Shown: positions 34,221 to 47,117, counted from the first letter of the stretch. The stretch: 64,000 bases of DNA from Aldrovandia affinis (GCA_029706075.1 JAINUG010000196.1:643501-707500); one strand, 5' to 3'. A program made the numbers and translations. The notes: generated by a model from the letters alone, not told the origin.

Positions 34221-34663
34221 TGTAAATAATAGGAAATAACAGTGGAAATAATATCCCTGAAAGTGTATATTCCTCAACCCTCTATGATGTTTGTATGGCA
34301 CCATAATTTTCACAGTATAACACCTTTATGAATCCTATATACGCATTTGTGCAGGAATTTTGGTCAGAGGGTTGACCGTATCATGGCAAGTGGCATCCGG
34401 TGTCATTTTAATTAAAGTATGTTATGTTATCCTTCATAAACCCTGACCAGGAATGAAATAATGGATTGGATGGATGGATGATGTTATCCTTCATAAAGCA
34501 TTACATCTTATAAAGATGCTAGAATTTATCCTAGATTTAGGATTATATACAATTAAACAAAAAGTGTGACCCATTTGTTAACTTACACATTTTTCAGAAA
34601 GAAAGGAGATTTTAAATGTTATTATACTCCCCACTAGAGGGAGACAAAGCAATTTATACAGGG
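34221..34663. other. Unassigned except a LINE-like tail at 34441-34482
   Basis: CCCTGACCAGGAATGAAATA followed by ATGGATTGGATGGATGGATG resembles the 3' end of a common fish LINE (see 46291-46420). The remainder is unassigned. Confidence 0.45.
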
Positions 34664-35280
34664 ATTATTATAAAATAATGGAAACACCAAACAATATATG
34701 AGTATTTATTAACTATTAAGGAGTTGGGCCACCCTTTGCCTTCAGAAGAGTTTAAATCCTTCTTGGAATGTTGTTATAGTTTAAAAGACAACTCATCAGA
34801 CCATTTTACTTTCTTCTACTGCTCATTACACCAGGTTATGCATTGTTGCACATTGTCCTTGGTTACAAGTGGTTTCTGAATGGCAGGCCTACCATAAATA
34901 TTAGCTTTGTGAAGCGCACAATGTACAGTTTTTGATGAGACTGGGTCACAAAGGTGTAGATTCGGTTTTATAGTCATTTCTGAGGCCTCTGTTTTGTGGT
35001 TTTTAGCAACTATCCTGTTAAGTGTCCTTCTATCCCTGTCGGTTAGCTTAGACCACAGTTTCACAGTTCCTCTTTCCTAATGCATTTTGTCCTTGTTTGT
35101 CATATGCCGTCATATGACAAACAAGTGTTGAAGTTTTTCAACACTGTTCCCCTTGACACTAACTAATTTTGCCATTTCTTTGACTGATGCACCTGTAATT
35201 ATATCACCAACTATTTGACCTCTTTCAAAATCTCTCATGTTGCTTTAGAAACTCACATATTAAAGCGATGATTTAAAAAG
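34664..35280 (-). mobile_element. Tc1/mariner remnant with transposase N-terminal domain
   Basis: The minus strand at 35064-34816 reads KLTDRDRRTLNRIVAKNHKT, then PVSSKTVHCALHKANIYGRP and KPLVTKDN, the bipartite helix-turn-helix DNA-binding region of Tc1 transposases. The catalytic domain is absent. The left side begins GGGATTATTATAAAATAATG, a possible terminal repeat; no matching right end was found. Confidence 0.8.
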
Positions 35281-35619
35281 TTTTTATGATTTGTTTATTT
35301 TTGCAGAGTAAGATGTACTGCTATACAAGACAGATGTTTATACCCTTTTCACCGCATGCACTTTGCCAAGGTCTATTATTTTTACATGCAGACTTCCATT
35401 CATCACCATGCCTTCACACAGAAAGTAGCATAACAGTATTCACAAAGGCTTACCAAAAAAGTCCTGTGATTCAATCTCACAATTAAATGCAAGTGTTTTT
35501 TTATTCACAAACATTACTCAATTTGTGTAATAAATAAAAGCATTTTGTTGATTCCTGAACTGGTCAGAAATAATTGGAATCATTGGAATAGATCAGGCTC
35601 TTATTTCAGCCCTTTGGGT
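35281..35619. other. No gene recognised
   Basis: AT-rich, nothing recognised. Confidence 0.4.
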
Positions 35620-35995
35620 TGCAATGGTTGGGGCTGCTGGGTGGCTCATCCTATTAAGGCACTGCTCCAGTGTGTGGATGAGCCCCACAGTTTTGTGGTG
35701 GACTGTGACCAGCAGCCCACCAGTGCAACGCATAATTCGTGATATCATCTGCCAGGGATGGAGGGTTGTCAGCCGGTCTGCCTGTATAAAGCTGTGCACA
35801 TAGTGTCTTCCTCCGACTTCCTCCGATGTCTGTGCAAGCTTAACTTGTAGTGTGAAAAGAAGCAGCGGCTGACATCGCGTGTTTCCCCCCCAAAATCCCA
35901 AATTTACAGCGGAGGTTGCAGCGAACGTGGCTTAGCAATTGGGCATTCCAAGTTAAGAGAAAAAGGGGAAAAAGCATTACAAAAAATAGAGGTGT
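35620..35995 (+). mobile_element. SINE-like element
   Basis: The head GGGGCTGCTGGGTGGCTCATCC with TCCAGTGTGTGGATGAGCCC matches the minus strand at 11780-11945. The 3' part (CAATTGGGCATTCCAAGTTAAGAGAAAAAGG) resembles the tail at 11060-11105 and 37970-38000. A tRNA-derived head is likely but box B is weak. Confidence 0.6.
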
Positions 35996-38900
35996 GTAGA
36001 TTCAAGATTTGCAACATTGTTGAATAGAACCCCAGGCCATGGTTAGTCATAGGGTGTGTTATGTCACCATACTATCATAAGTGACATAATCATGGTGTCA
36101 TATCAGAATATCATGCTAGTCATTAATGATGAGGTGGCAGAAGTTTTTATGAATCTTTCACATAAATATAGCACTTATAGCACAAAAATGACATTGGATA
36201 ATATGCCAGTATGAACAATGGCTACCTAAAACAAGCGGACTCAGAGCATAATGTGTACAAAATGTATTATAATCAAATAAAGCTCTCTTCCTCCCCTATT
36301 GGGAGCGGGCCATCACTGTTAATCTGTGTGTGATCGGGCAGGGCAGGGCGGTAGCTAGGAGACACAAGAGAAGGCCTCTTCTCCAGCTGGGAGGGGTATC
36401 CTCAGTGCACTTCTGCAATTGCACTGGGTGAGCCAGAAGTGGTTCCTCATTGACAATAAGAACATCAGTTTGCCTCAAAAGCCTCGAGACCTTTTCACCT
36501 AAATTCAACTGTGTACTGAAATTTGATCCTGTTTTTGCCAAAAGCCAAAGGTGTTTTGGAAAAAATGAATAGCATTCAACAGTGCATCAACATAATAAAG
36601 TGAACGCACACACAATTACATATAAACCTAATCTAATATCATGACAGTGCCTGCATTTTCAGTGCATATCAGCATAGGGCATAATGGGAGGCACAAATAT
36701 CATCTCCTTTCAGAGCTTTATCACCATTCAGGCCTATGAGGTTGAAATAATCCACAAGGCTTCGACCACAAGGCCTCCATCCAGTCAAATCACATCATTT
36801 AAATGATTACATTTAGTACAATTTTGGCAAACAATTGCATATATATAGGATAGCATGCTAGTGATACAATGAACTCTTACACTTGCTGCCTGCCCCAGGA
36901 AAGTATGTACCACTCATCAGTTTATGATATGTTGAAACACATTTCAATTGGATAGTAAATTTAAATGCCTAGAAATGCCTGTAACCATTAAAAGCCAAGG
37001 GAGTTCTTATCTGATGTTCTTTGCTTTCTAATCAATAAATGGTAATATGTATTTCCCATATAGATATCGATATCGATGTACAATTGCACAATTGCATATA
37101 ATACTTTTACATTTTATATTTGGTTTGATAAGGTCTTAATGAAAATTTCCCTGACATAATTGATGATAATTACGGTAATGTGTCATGTGGATTATGTTAA
37201 TAGTTTATATCCATATAATTACAATCAATAAATAAATACACGTTTGCATAAAACATTAAAGGCTATGATCACTGTGATTAAGTATTGTGGCACAGACAGG
37301 AAAGAGTAGATGGGAGGGCAATAAATAACAATAATACATTTACTTACAAGTGACTAACATCAATTATTACTAAAACTATAGTGGCAGTGTTCAGCTGTGC
37401 ATTATATTACCTCTCAGGCCATGATTGACTCAGCTGGTGTTTAAACAATGACTAATTTCATTGTTTCATAGCCTCTTAAGCCAAGAGTATACTCATTTCT
37501 GAACATTTCTGAAATTCATAAGGCTGTATTACCTTAAGGATATATTTTTGCCAGGAACTTGCTTGATCCCTGTAAACATCCATGAATTTGAAATCATGGC
37601 TTGACACCCAAATTAAAAAGGAGAATTTTGGACGGCTTTTGTTTAAAAAACAAACCCCTCCAATGTTACTTGTATTCAAGGTAAGGAAAATATTCATTCA
37701 TTTTAAGTGTTGCTATAAGCATACTTCAAACCCTCTAACTGCAGAAGTTCCTATTGTGAAGCATCACGCAGTATTTTGTCATCACTAGTCTACCTTTCAG
37801 GGATTGCACAAGTGTTTACCAAATTTTTAAGTTGATTCATCCCACAGATACGACACATTTATTCAAAAACAGTTCTTCAGTAGCGCTTTACAATAAACAC
37901 TAAAAAATAATGAATAATTCACTTACATTCAGCAGTAATAAGTCTTGAGATTGAAATGGATTGAGGCACAATAGGTAATTCCAAATTGGGGAGAAAAAGG
38001 CTTATAAAGTAGTTAAAAACAAGTGATATAGCTCTTTGAAGTTTGGCAGTGACAACTACTTCAGTAATGAACAGTCAATTTATTCTTGAACATGTATTAA
38101 ACCAGCAAAGCATTGACTCCCTCATGTATCAAAGTGTACCTAATCAGTGCAAATGGTACGTTCAGATTCCAAGTCCAAGTCCACAAGCAACTTCTTCTGC
38201 CAGGTTGATAATTTAATGTGCAGGTGGGTCAATGCTTTCATCCAATGACAGCCTTATGCTGCTATTCAATGTGACATGTGCATTGTCCTTAACTCTGAGT
38301 GAAGACAAGGCTGTTCAATTGAAGAGGTCTCACTATATCAGGCACGTACAGTCACCGTAGAGTGTGTGATCACCCTATGGGGACCATATGGCCAAGTTCA
38401 TCATTGTAAAATTGCAGTGACCCACAACAGCACAAGTTCATTTTAGTCATTGTGAGGTCACGCACAGGCAACAGCAAAAGTCTATCTTAACCATTGCTTC
38501 ATCAATCCACAAGGTGAAAAGAAGTGGAAAGCTTCCTTCATGTGGCTCAGTCCATGCTCTTCTTTACTCTCTGCCAGACAAATTGTTGTCTCTGGAGGAG
38601 CATCTAAACAGAAGAGAGAAATTAATCAGGTTTTTAAAATTAAGTTTCAAAATTATTAAGATCATTATTAATCCGTTTTTTTCTCCAGCAATCCAGATAT
38701 CTTATCCAGCTTGCCATTCTTGTCAGACAGCAAGTTCAGTTTTTCTGTACCATTCCCTCCAATCCAGTTCATTTACATGGAAGTGGATTCGATTAGAATG
38801 ATGGAAATTATTCAAGCCGATGGTAAGCCAATGAGAAAGGTTTATATTGGCACAATGCAGCAGACAGGATCAGAAGGCCATGAAGGTGGTAGGCAGTGAC

Positions 38901-39167
38901 AGATATCAGAAGTATAGAAGCAGATTTAATCACTGGCGTTGTATTTATTAAAACAGCACTGGCGTTTTTGATATACTGTTCTTAGAAAGGGCTTCGACTG
39001 TGTTAGTGGCAGGTGAGTATAGCTGACAGTGAGGGAAGGAGAGTACGTGAAAGGTAGATGAGGGCAAATGTGGGGATAACAGCGTTTGTGGAAATTGGCG
39101 GAGTGGATGAAAAATGCCAAGATCAGTAATGAATTATCCGGTTAGCCATGACCACACACACAATGGG
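35996..39167. other. No gene recognised; short SINE tail at about 37970-38000
   Basis: The only recognised item is AATTCCAAATTGGGGAGAAAA near 37980. No exon chain found. Confidence 0.45.
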
Positions 39168-39175
39168 GGTAGAGA

Positions 39176-40528
39176 TAGGGCCGGATCTTGACGTTCATGG
39201 GCCCTAGGCCCCGCCTTCGTTTTGGGCCCCCAACCCCTCTCCGGCATGACATTCTGGGAGATGGAGTTCTTAGATTTAACGTTAGATTGGAAATATGATT
39301 TAATTTGCGTTATTTCTTTTAGGACTACTACTACTAATAATAATAATAATAATAATAATAAAGATCCTGTGTGATGAACATATATTTATTAGGTGTGTAA
39401 GTGTAATATGAATTATGTAAAAATATATATATATACACTACCGGTCAAAAGTTTTAGAACACCCCCTTTTTTCCAGTTTTTACTGAAATTTAAGCAGTTC
39501 AATCCAGTGAATAACCTGAAATGGTACAAAGGTAAGTGGTAAACTGCGATAAAAAAAGTTTAGGTTACCAAAAACTGAAAAATAATGTACACAACTAAAT
39601 CAGAAGACATTTTATGAGAGTCAACAGCTTGCATGATAGGCGGCTCACAGGACAACATCTTCAAGCACAGCTTAACACTGGTTGAAGTAAGGAAGTCTCA
39701 GTTTCAACTGTGAAGAGAAGACTTTGAGCTGCAGGTTTGACAGGTCGAGTGGCAGTAAGAAAGCCATTGCTAAGATGGCAAAATAAGAAAAAGAGGCTTG
39801 CCTGGACCATGAAGCACCGCCAGTGGACTACTGAAGACTGGAAGAAGGTCTTATGGACCGATGAATCAAAATTATAAATTTTAAATCAGAAATTTCATAC
39901 GCCGTCGAGTAGGCGAAAGGACGGTTCCTCAGGATGTGACACCAACTGTCAAACATGGAGGAGGAAGCATGATGGTCTGGGGCTCTTTTGCAGGAGTCGG
40001 AAACTTGCACAGAGTGACTGGCACCCTGAACCAAAAGGGCTACCACAGCATTTTGCAGCACCATGCAATACCCTCTTGGTCTCCAGACTTAAACCCCATC
40101 GAGCTGGTTTGGGATGAACTGGACAGAAGAGTGAAAGCAAAGAAACCTACAAGTGCAACACATTTGTGGGAACTTCTGCAACAGTGTTGGGAATAACTTT
40201 CCAAACAATATTTGATTTCCATTGTAGAAAGAATGCCACGAGTGTGTTCGGCTGTTATATCTGCAAAAGGTGGCTACTTTGATGAGCCAAAAGTTGAGAT
40301 TTTGTTAAACAAAACAATAACATGATTTATTGTTTATCTCCAATTGTTCATTTATTCTATGCTTTAATTTCAGAGTACACTGAAATATTAAACTGCATAC
40401 ATTTCAATAAAAAATGGAAAATGGAGGTGTTCTAAAACGTTTTACCGGTAGTGCATATATATATAAATAAATAAATAATATTAATATTTTCCCCATAATT
40501 CTGGGCCACATGCAACGTTTGGGCCCTA
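39176..40528. mobile_element. hAT-like element split by a Tc1 insertion
   Basis: Starts TAGGGCCGGATC, ends TTTGGGCCCTA, with the perfect 8-bp duplication GGTAGAGA (39168-39175 and 40529-40536). Its ends resemble the element at 33084-34212 (GGGCC-rich). Without the Tc1 copy at 39436-40453 it is about 335 bp. Includes an AAT microsatellite near 39335-39360. Confidence 0.72.
39436..40453 (+). mobile_element. Tc1/mariner element, deleted
   Basis: Termini CACTACCGGTCAAAAGTTTT and its inverted copy ending ACCGGTAGTG, with TA on the left and a mutated CA on the right. The transposase on the plus strand reads TVKHGGGSMMVWGSFAG and WSPDLNPIELVWDELDRRVK, but the stretch with the second catalytic Asp (normally QQDNDPKHT) is deleted between 40070 and 40080, and upstream frames are broken. 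Same family as 48539-49378. It is inserted in the hAT-like element. Confidence 0.88.
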
Positions 40529-40861
40529 GGTAGAGAGGGTGAGGGTTTTGATTGAGAGTACAGTAGTAGTGAATCATGAGTTTGAAATAGAGGCAGAAAT
40601 TTTACCTTAAAACTGATCAATGGTCTCAACCTGTTCTCATGTTTTGCTTTATTAAAGAGATAGTTCACCCAAATTACATAATTTGGTAACAGTTGTCTTC
40701 CCTTCCCTTTAGTTTTGATAGTTACGTTATCCCTCAGGAAAGTTTAGAAGGTGTAGCGTTTGGTTACGTAGGTAACCTTGGTTTTATTAATGTAAGAGCA
40801 CACTGATTGGCCCTATATAGGAACTGGCTAATTGCTATATAATTATATGATTAAAAAAATA

Positions 40862-41165
40862 GTAAAACCCTGCATGGTCTAGTGGTTCCAATGTCTGACG
40901 CTGGCCACAGCGACCGGGGTTCGATTCCCCGTCGCGCCAGAGTTGGCTCTGGCCGGGAGTGCCACCAGGGCGGCAATTGGCTGTCCGCCCCAGGGAGGGG
41001 GAGGAAGCTGACATAGTTTGTTGCGCACAGGAGTGGTTCTGGGGTGCCGGAATTACAGTCAAAAGCACAACGAGTGCTGTCTCGGAGGAGGCAGTGCTTC
41101 GCCATTGTCACTGCTGGTCACAGGGCTACGGCAGCAAACTACGAGGGAAGGGATTGAACTAAGCA
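40862..41165 (+). mobile_element. tRNA-derived SINE
   Basis: Head with box A TGGTCTAGTGG and perfect box B GGTTCGATTCC, resembling tRNA-Glu. Body GGCTCTGGCCGGGAGTGCCA and TTGGCTGTCCGCCCC shared with 19105-19405. It has no intact acceptor stem and a long non-tRNA body, so it is not a functional tRNA gene. Confidence 0.85.
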
Positions 41166-41224
41166 CAGTGGGAGTAATTGGCTACCAAATTTGTAACATT
41201 TAAAAAAAAATTTAATATAAAAAA

Positions 41225-42535
41225 CCGAGCACAGAGTGGGAGAAAGTATCGTCAGTGGTATCAGTGAAGTAGAACTGGACGAAGGCACAAGGCAAGCTCA
41301 AAGAAGCCGCCGTGTAAATGTCCCCCACTGAGACCCCTTTAAACCAAGCCCATGAAATAGCAATCCTCTTAGTCGAGTGCCCCGAAAGCTAGGGGAAAAC
41401 TCTCTGCTATCATTCTTGTAAGCAAGTTTAGACGCATCGGTAATCCAGGGAGCTGTTAGAATCATGCTCAGCTCACTTCCTCCATCCGCACCCACGCTAA
41501 TACCTGGGGTATTAATGCAAGGGGGGGAAGGCATAGAGGCGAGCTCTCTGCCAAGGGAGAGCCAGGGCATCCACACCCAGGGGGGGTGACTGGTGCGCTC
41601 TGGCGACTGTACCACCAGGGCAGTGTGTGTCTTCCAGTAGAAGCAAAGAGGTCTGGGCCCAAATCTGTTCCACAATTTGAAGGTGGAGGCACCACTCTGA
41701 TGACAGCAGACCCCTAATAGGAGATCTGGTTCAACACATGAGCACCAGGTTCACATGAAGCCTGATGAGCCAACGTTGAATAGGTCTCATCTGAAGCAGC
41801 CCAATGGGGATAACACATTTGGCAGCTGATATCAGTCCCAGCAAACGCATTGCTAATAAAACACTGTGAATCCTTTGTGAAAACATTGCGCACAGCTGAT
41901 CACAGCAGTCTTTCTGACATCTGACAGGTACACTCTCATCGTAAGAGAGTTCAGACTGAGACCCAAACGCTGTGTGTGCTGCCCCGGTGTCAGGGAGCAT
42001 TTCCTCCAGTAACAAGCCACAGCTTTGTTATGTGCGAGACGAAGTGTGAAGCATCGCTGCATACCAGGAGGCAGTGAGAGTAAGCTAATCGTCGAGATAT
42101 ATATTTAAATGTCGATGCTGAGGTGATGCAGGGGGTCGACAGCTGCTCATACACACTTCTTGAAGCTGCGAAGAGAGAGAGACCAAAAGGGAGAATTCGT
42201 ATGGTATTCCCTGAAATGCAAAATAAAGAAATTTCTCGTGAAATTGCATCACCGTGACATGAAAATATGTCTTTCAGGTCAATTGTCGTGAACCAATTGT
42301 TAGGACGCAAGCAGTCACTTGTCAGTGAGACAAGCAGTCACTTGTCAGTGAGCATCTGAAACGCCCATTTCATTAAACTGCGGTTCAATCGTCTCAAATC
42401 CAGAACTGGTCTCATTCCACCGTCCTTCTTTGGGACATGGAGGTAGAGGGAGTAAAGCCCTTTCACGCAGAACCACCGGGATAGCTCCCTTTGCCAAGAG
42501 GTCTGTAATTGAACTTTCATTTTAGTGAGATAAAT
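41225..42535 (-). pseudogene. DIRS-like retrotransposon pol remnant
   Basis: Minus strand, in order: VPKKDGGMRPVLDLRRLNRS (RT), NNWFTTIDLKD with ILPFGLSL, LGLSLNSLTMRVYLSDVRKT, LRLLGLISAAKCVIPIGLLQ, then LFASTGRHTLPWWYS (RNase H region). The final VSVGDIYTAASLSLPCAF-like stretch resembles the end of a tyrosine recombinase. The RT-to-RNase H pattern and the HCPLWYS-type block are characteristic of DIRS elements. Several frameshifts and gaps; no terminal repeats found. Catalytic motif C of RT was not seen. Confidence 0.78.
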
Positions 42536-42770
42536 GAGAGCCTGAGATGTCTAGTTTGTGCTAAATTTTAAATGGGTAAGTAGGGGGAAATAGTGGGCAA
42601 ATTTTGATTTACCAAAGTTGTGAAGTAAGCTGCTCTATCAGCATTTTGCTCTATCAGTGTTTGCGCTCATGATTTTCACAGTTTTTCCCATGGAATGTTG
42701 GGGAAAGAGAGTGAACTATCCAGCTAGTTAGAATATTTTGAGTACCATTTGAATAAGCTAGGTAGGTAAA
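42536..42770. other. Unassigned spacer
   Basis: AT-rich spacer between the DIRS remnant and the Tc1 element. Confidence 0.4.
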
Positions 42771-42772
42771 TA

Positions 42773-44037
42773 CAGTGGGTTCGGAAAGTATTCAGACCCC
42801 CTTAAATTTTTCGCTCTTTGTCATATTGCAGCCATTTGCTAAAATCAATTAATTTCATTTTTTTCCTCGTTCATGCACACACAGCACCCAATATTGTCAG
42901 AAAAACACAGACTTGTAGAAATTTTAGCAGATTTATTACAAAATAAACACTGAAATATCACATGGCCATAAGTATTCAGACCCTTTGCTGTGACACTTGT
43001 ATATTTAACTCAGGTGCTGTCCAATTCTTCTGATCATCCTTGAGATGGGCCTACACCTTCATTGGAGTCCAGCTGTGCTTAATTATATTGATTGGACTTG
43101 ATTTGGAAAGGCACACACCTGTCTATGTATCAGACCTTTATGGTAGTGGCTAGACGGAAGCTACTTCTGAGTGAAAGGCATATGACAGCCCACCTGGAGT
43201 TTGCCAAATGGTACTTAAAGGACTCTAAGAGCATCAGGAAAAAGATTATCTGGTCTGATGAGACACAAATTGAAATTTTTGGCCTGAATGCCAAGTGCTA
43301 CCATAAAGGTCTGATTGATGGGAGTGCTGCAGAGATGTTTGTCCTTCTACCAGGTTCTCCCATCGCTGCAGAGGAACTCTGAAGCTCTCTTAGAGTGGCC
43401 ATTGGGTTCTTGGTCACCTCCTGACCATGTCCCTTCTTGCCCGGTTACTTAGTTTGGCCAGACGGCCAGCTCTAAGAAGAGTTGTGGTGGTTTCAAACTT
43501 ATTCCATTTCACAATGATGGAGCCCACTGTTCTCCTGGGTGCTTTCAATACTTTAGCAATGTTTTATACCTTTCCCCAGATCTATGCCTCAACACAATTC
43601 TATCTCGGAGGTCTATGGAGAGTTCCTAGGACTTCATGGCTTGGTTTTTACTCTGACATGCACTGTCAACTGTGGGACCTTACATAGACAGGTGTGTGCC
43701 TTTCCAAATCAAGTCCAATCAATATAATTAAGCACAGCTGGACTCCAATGAAGGTGTAGGCCCATCTCAAGGATGATCAGAAGAATTGGACAGCACCTGA
43801 GTTAAATATACAAGTGTCACAGCAAAGGGTCTGAATACTTATGGCCATGTGATATTTCAGTGTTTATTTTGTAATAAATCTGCAAAAATTTCTACAAGTC
43901 TGTGTTTTTCTGACAATATTGGGTGCTGTGTGTGCATGAACGAGGAAAAAAATGAAATTAATTGATTTTAGCAAATGGCTGCAATATGACAAAGAGTGAA
44001 AAATTTAAGGGGGTCTGAATACTTTCCGAACCCACTG
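42773..44037. mobile_element. Tc1/mariner element with 357-bp inverted repeats
   Basis: Starts CAGTGGGTTCGGAAAGTATT and ends with the inverted copy, flanked by TA (42771-42772 and 44038-44039). Arms 42773-43129 and 43681-44037 are each 357 bp and appear to differ at only about two positions. The core encodes a transposase fragment on the plus strand (RKLLLSERHMTAHLEFAKWY, IIWSDETQIEIFGLNAK), covering the first catalytic Asp region, then unrelated sequence. Non-autonomous. Confidence 0.92.
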
Positions 44038-44039
44038 TA

Positions 44040-44515
44040 TATGTTATTGCATTATTAGCTAGCTACGTAAGAATGTACGATGAGATTATTGAACTTTCTT
44101 TTGTATTTTAGAAAATACAGACTGGTGGTTTTATCATACTGTCCTGAAGTGGATACTGAAGGGAGAGAGGCTTCAAAAAGGAAACAGGATAGTGCTGCTG
44201 TCCTGCATCCTCAGTGCCATTCGGGAAAAGTACCCCTCACCCAAGGGTGTCTAAGTCAGCTTCAAGGAAGCAGAGGATGCTTATGTTTCGATGGAGTATG
44301 TCAATTGGTATGTTCACATCATGATGTTTTATGCCAATGAGCCATAATTTGCAAAACTCAGAATCAAAGTAAGGCAGTCTGTGAAAATGTGCTGTACATC
44401 ATTTGTTTCTGCATCTCGAAACAATGCATACTAGTCCCACGGTAGTAATGCTATCTTATTGATCAAACTTAGCTAGCTAACAGTTAGCTTGTGTCAAAGC
44501 TGTTCCTTAAATATA
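44040..44515. other. No gene recognised
   Basis: A short open stretch near 44080-44340 has no recognisable domain. Confidence 0.4.
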
Positions 44516-44665
44516 AATATGTGCCATTTAGCAGACGCTTTTATCCAAAACGACTTACGGTACTGAATGCGTACATTTTCCAGTATATGTGGCCCCAATG
44601 GGAATTGAACCCACAACCTAAGCATTGTCAGTGCCATGCTCTACCCACTGAGCCACACAGTAACA
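44516..44665 (-). mobile_element. tRNA-headed SINE with L2-type tail
   Basis: Minus strand: box A TGGCTCAGTGGGTAGAGCATGG, box B GGTTCAATTCC, then a tail ending AAAAGCGTCTGCTAAATGGC. Better preserved than the copy at 10658-10797. The tail matches the fish L2 3' end, the presumed mobilising partner. Confidence 0.82.
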
Positions 44666-46290
44666 GTCATCTGTAGCAGCCACTAGGAAGTAGTTGAATG
44701 CAGTGCAAGCAAGGATCTCATATATTTTGCTGATGTACAAAACCAGGCCCACAATAAGCTTTGAGGCTGCCCTCTGAGCTATAGAGCACAAAATAAAACT
44801 GGGAATAATCAGCTATACCTATTGGTATATAGTGATTGTTAATCAGGTAAAATAAACAGAAACAGACACTGGTTTGAGAGTAGTCACTGGTTAGGAAAAG
44901 TTAACATACCGATTTGTGCATGAGGTCATTTTTAATTTTCTTCCACGACAGTCACGTCCTCTTTATTTTCAGTAGGAATTGTTAGACAGTCTGTCCTGCA
45001 GATGAATAGGGACAAAATGATTTTGAATGCTTGTGGGTGCCAGAAATCAGATGCTTATTTTTAAGTGGTATAGTGAATACAAAACCCTTTTTGTGATAAC
45101 TATTTAGCTCTAAATTTAAGAGCAGCTTTACTAGTTCAAATATATGACATCAGTGCCTATGTAAAATCCAGACAGATAGCAGTTTCAATTGGTAGAGATG
45201 CTCGAATCTGTATTGATCACAAAAAGGCATTAAACAGTATTGAAGTTGAATTTAAAATAAGATTACAACGGTGGTAGTTTCACAACGATTGTAGTTTCAT
45301 ATATGACTTGTATGTATGGGTGTGCGTGCATGCCTGTGTATGTATGTGCTTACAAATAAAAAAAAACTATGTGAGCTGTACCAAACTGTACAATCCATCT
45401 GTTGTACTGGACTAAAATGTGGTCGATTGATTGAAATTGTAGCTTTTATGTTTGCATTGGATTTCCTTCATTAAATGATTGATACGTTTTAAATGCACTA
45501 ATGCACCCTGTTATAAATGCTATAAATGCATGTTTAGTATACATCTGGACTGCAGTTGCTTTAAATAGGCCTTTTAATGTGTAATGGGTTGTTATGACTC
45601 AATGCACTGCATTTTATGTGTATAGCATGTGCAATCCATTAAGAGTTTCAGCACAAGCACTGAAGGCCACTGAAAGCACTTTGTAAATAAGAACAAATGG
45701 CGGTTTAAAAAGCTTTTAGAGATAAGGAGACAAACATCACTAAACACCACTAATGCTCTGTGTGCAAGATAATGCCCGTTAATGTAACAATTATGTCTTT
45801 CAATTGAAGCACAAATGCAAGTGTGTTTTGTGACAGCAACTTTAAAATACAAAAGCTACATTGCCTGGAAATAATCTCAACTCCTCCACACCCTGCACTT
45901 AGCAATAACTGGGCAGTTCTTAAAAGTCCCATTTACCACACAGCAGTGTGATACCAGAGCTATAGTAAACCTTCTCATAGACTCTAGGGTTTATTTTAAA
46001 AAGGGTTTATTTTATTTTTTATGTCTAGACTTGACCAGCATAGCCTTTGATGGCTGGTCATGATTACCCCCTGCCCCACATTGATGGTCCCTAACAAAAT
46101 GATGGCAATAGATACACCCGTCACGTCTCACACGACTCAAGTTCACAGCCATCCATATAATCAACATTGTTTGATTTCTATCGTGGCACCTTGTACACTT
46201 TCGAACGTGCGCCTTTGTCAAGCAACCTCCACCTAATGCAACCTGCACCTAGTAACCAAGCTAGCTAGCTAATTTATGTGATGATACTAG
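44666..46290. other. No gene recognised
   Basis: AT-rich. The last coding exon expected for the sodium channel beta gene was sought on the minus strand here and not found. Confidence 0.45.
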
Positions 46291-46420
46291 CTCTGCGATG
46301 GATTGGTGACCTGTCCAGGATGTATTCCTGCCTCTCGCCCAATGCATGCTGAGATAGGCTCCAGCCCCCCCGCGACCCTGATGAGGAATAAACAAGTTAG
46401 ATAGTGAATGAGGATGACTG
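46291..46420 (+). mobile_element. LINE 3' end fragment
   Basis: GATGGATTGGTGACCTGTCC ... CCTGCCTCTCGCCCAATG ... GATAGGCTCCAGCCCCCC followed by GCGACCCTGATGAGGAATAA is a well-known fish LINE 3' region. No coding sequence remains. Clade not assigned. Confidence 0.6.
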
Positions 46421-47117
46421 AATGATACTAGCTTCAATGAGTGTGATGTGTGTTGTTGTGTGAACAAGAACATTAACTTATGTAAAAAATGTATGTTCTT
46501 GACAGTGGACAAGAGGCTATGATGAGCAGATTGATTACAGAAACTTTTTTATTTGTGGTGTGTAAGGGTTTCTATATTCAGGTGCGCAACCAAGAATGCT
46601 GTACCTCGTGGGGGGTACTGCCCTGGCCTTGAACCAAGATTTTCACTTAATATCATTAATAACCTAGAATAACCTACTTGAACACAGTAAAAAAAAAACT
46701 TCATTCAAATTGCATATTTAAAAACTGCTATCCAATGATTACAACACAACTGCAAATATATAGTTAGGACTACAGGGCTAACTGTTAAAAGACATTGCTA
46801 GTATAGCTAGTTAGCTAACATTCTTAAGCAAGGGGTGTGAGAAGAAGCTGCCAAGCGGGCTATAGCCTGGCTATGAATTCAAGGCAATTAATCCAAGGAA
46901 AGATCTAAGATCTGGAGCTAAATAACTACGGTTGACAACAAAAGGTTGATAGCTATAGTAGCCTTCTACTTAACATCATCCTGGTTGGGGGTTTCAGAAA
47001 AGAAAAGTACCCAGTATTCAGTTTTTTACTGTTGTTACTTGTATCTGTTTCTATGTTTTTGGGAAGTTTCTGTCAAAAGTGTCAAGTAGTCAACCAAGTG
47101 ACTGGTTAGTTGACTAC

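Noticed and set aside
40862..40945. Possible functional tRNA-Glu gene
   Set aside because: Same reason: the promoter boxes are good but the cloverleaf ends do not pair and a SINE body follows.
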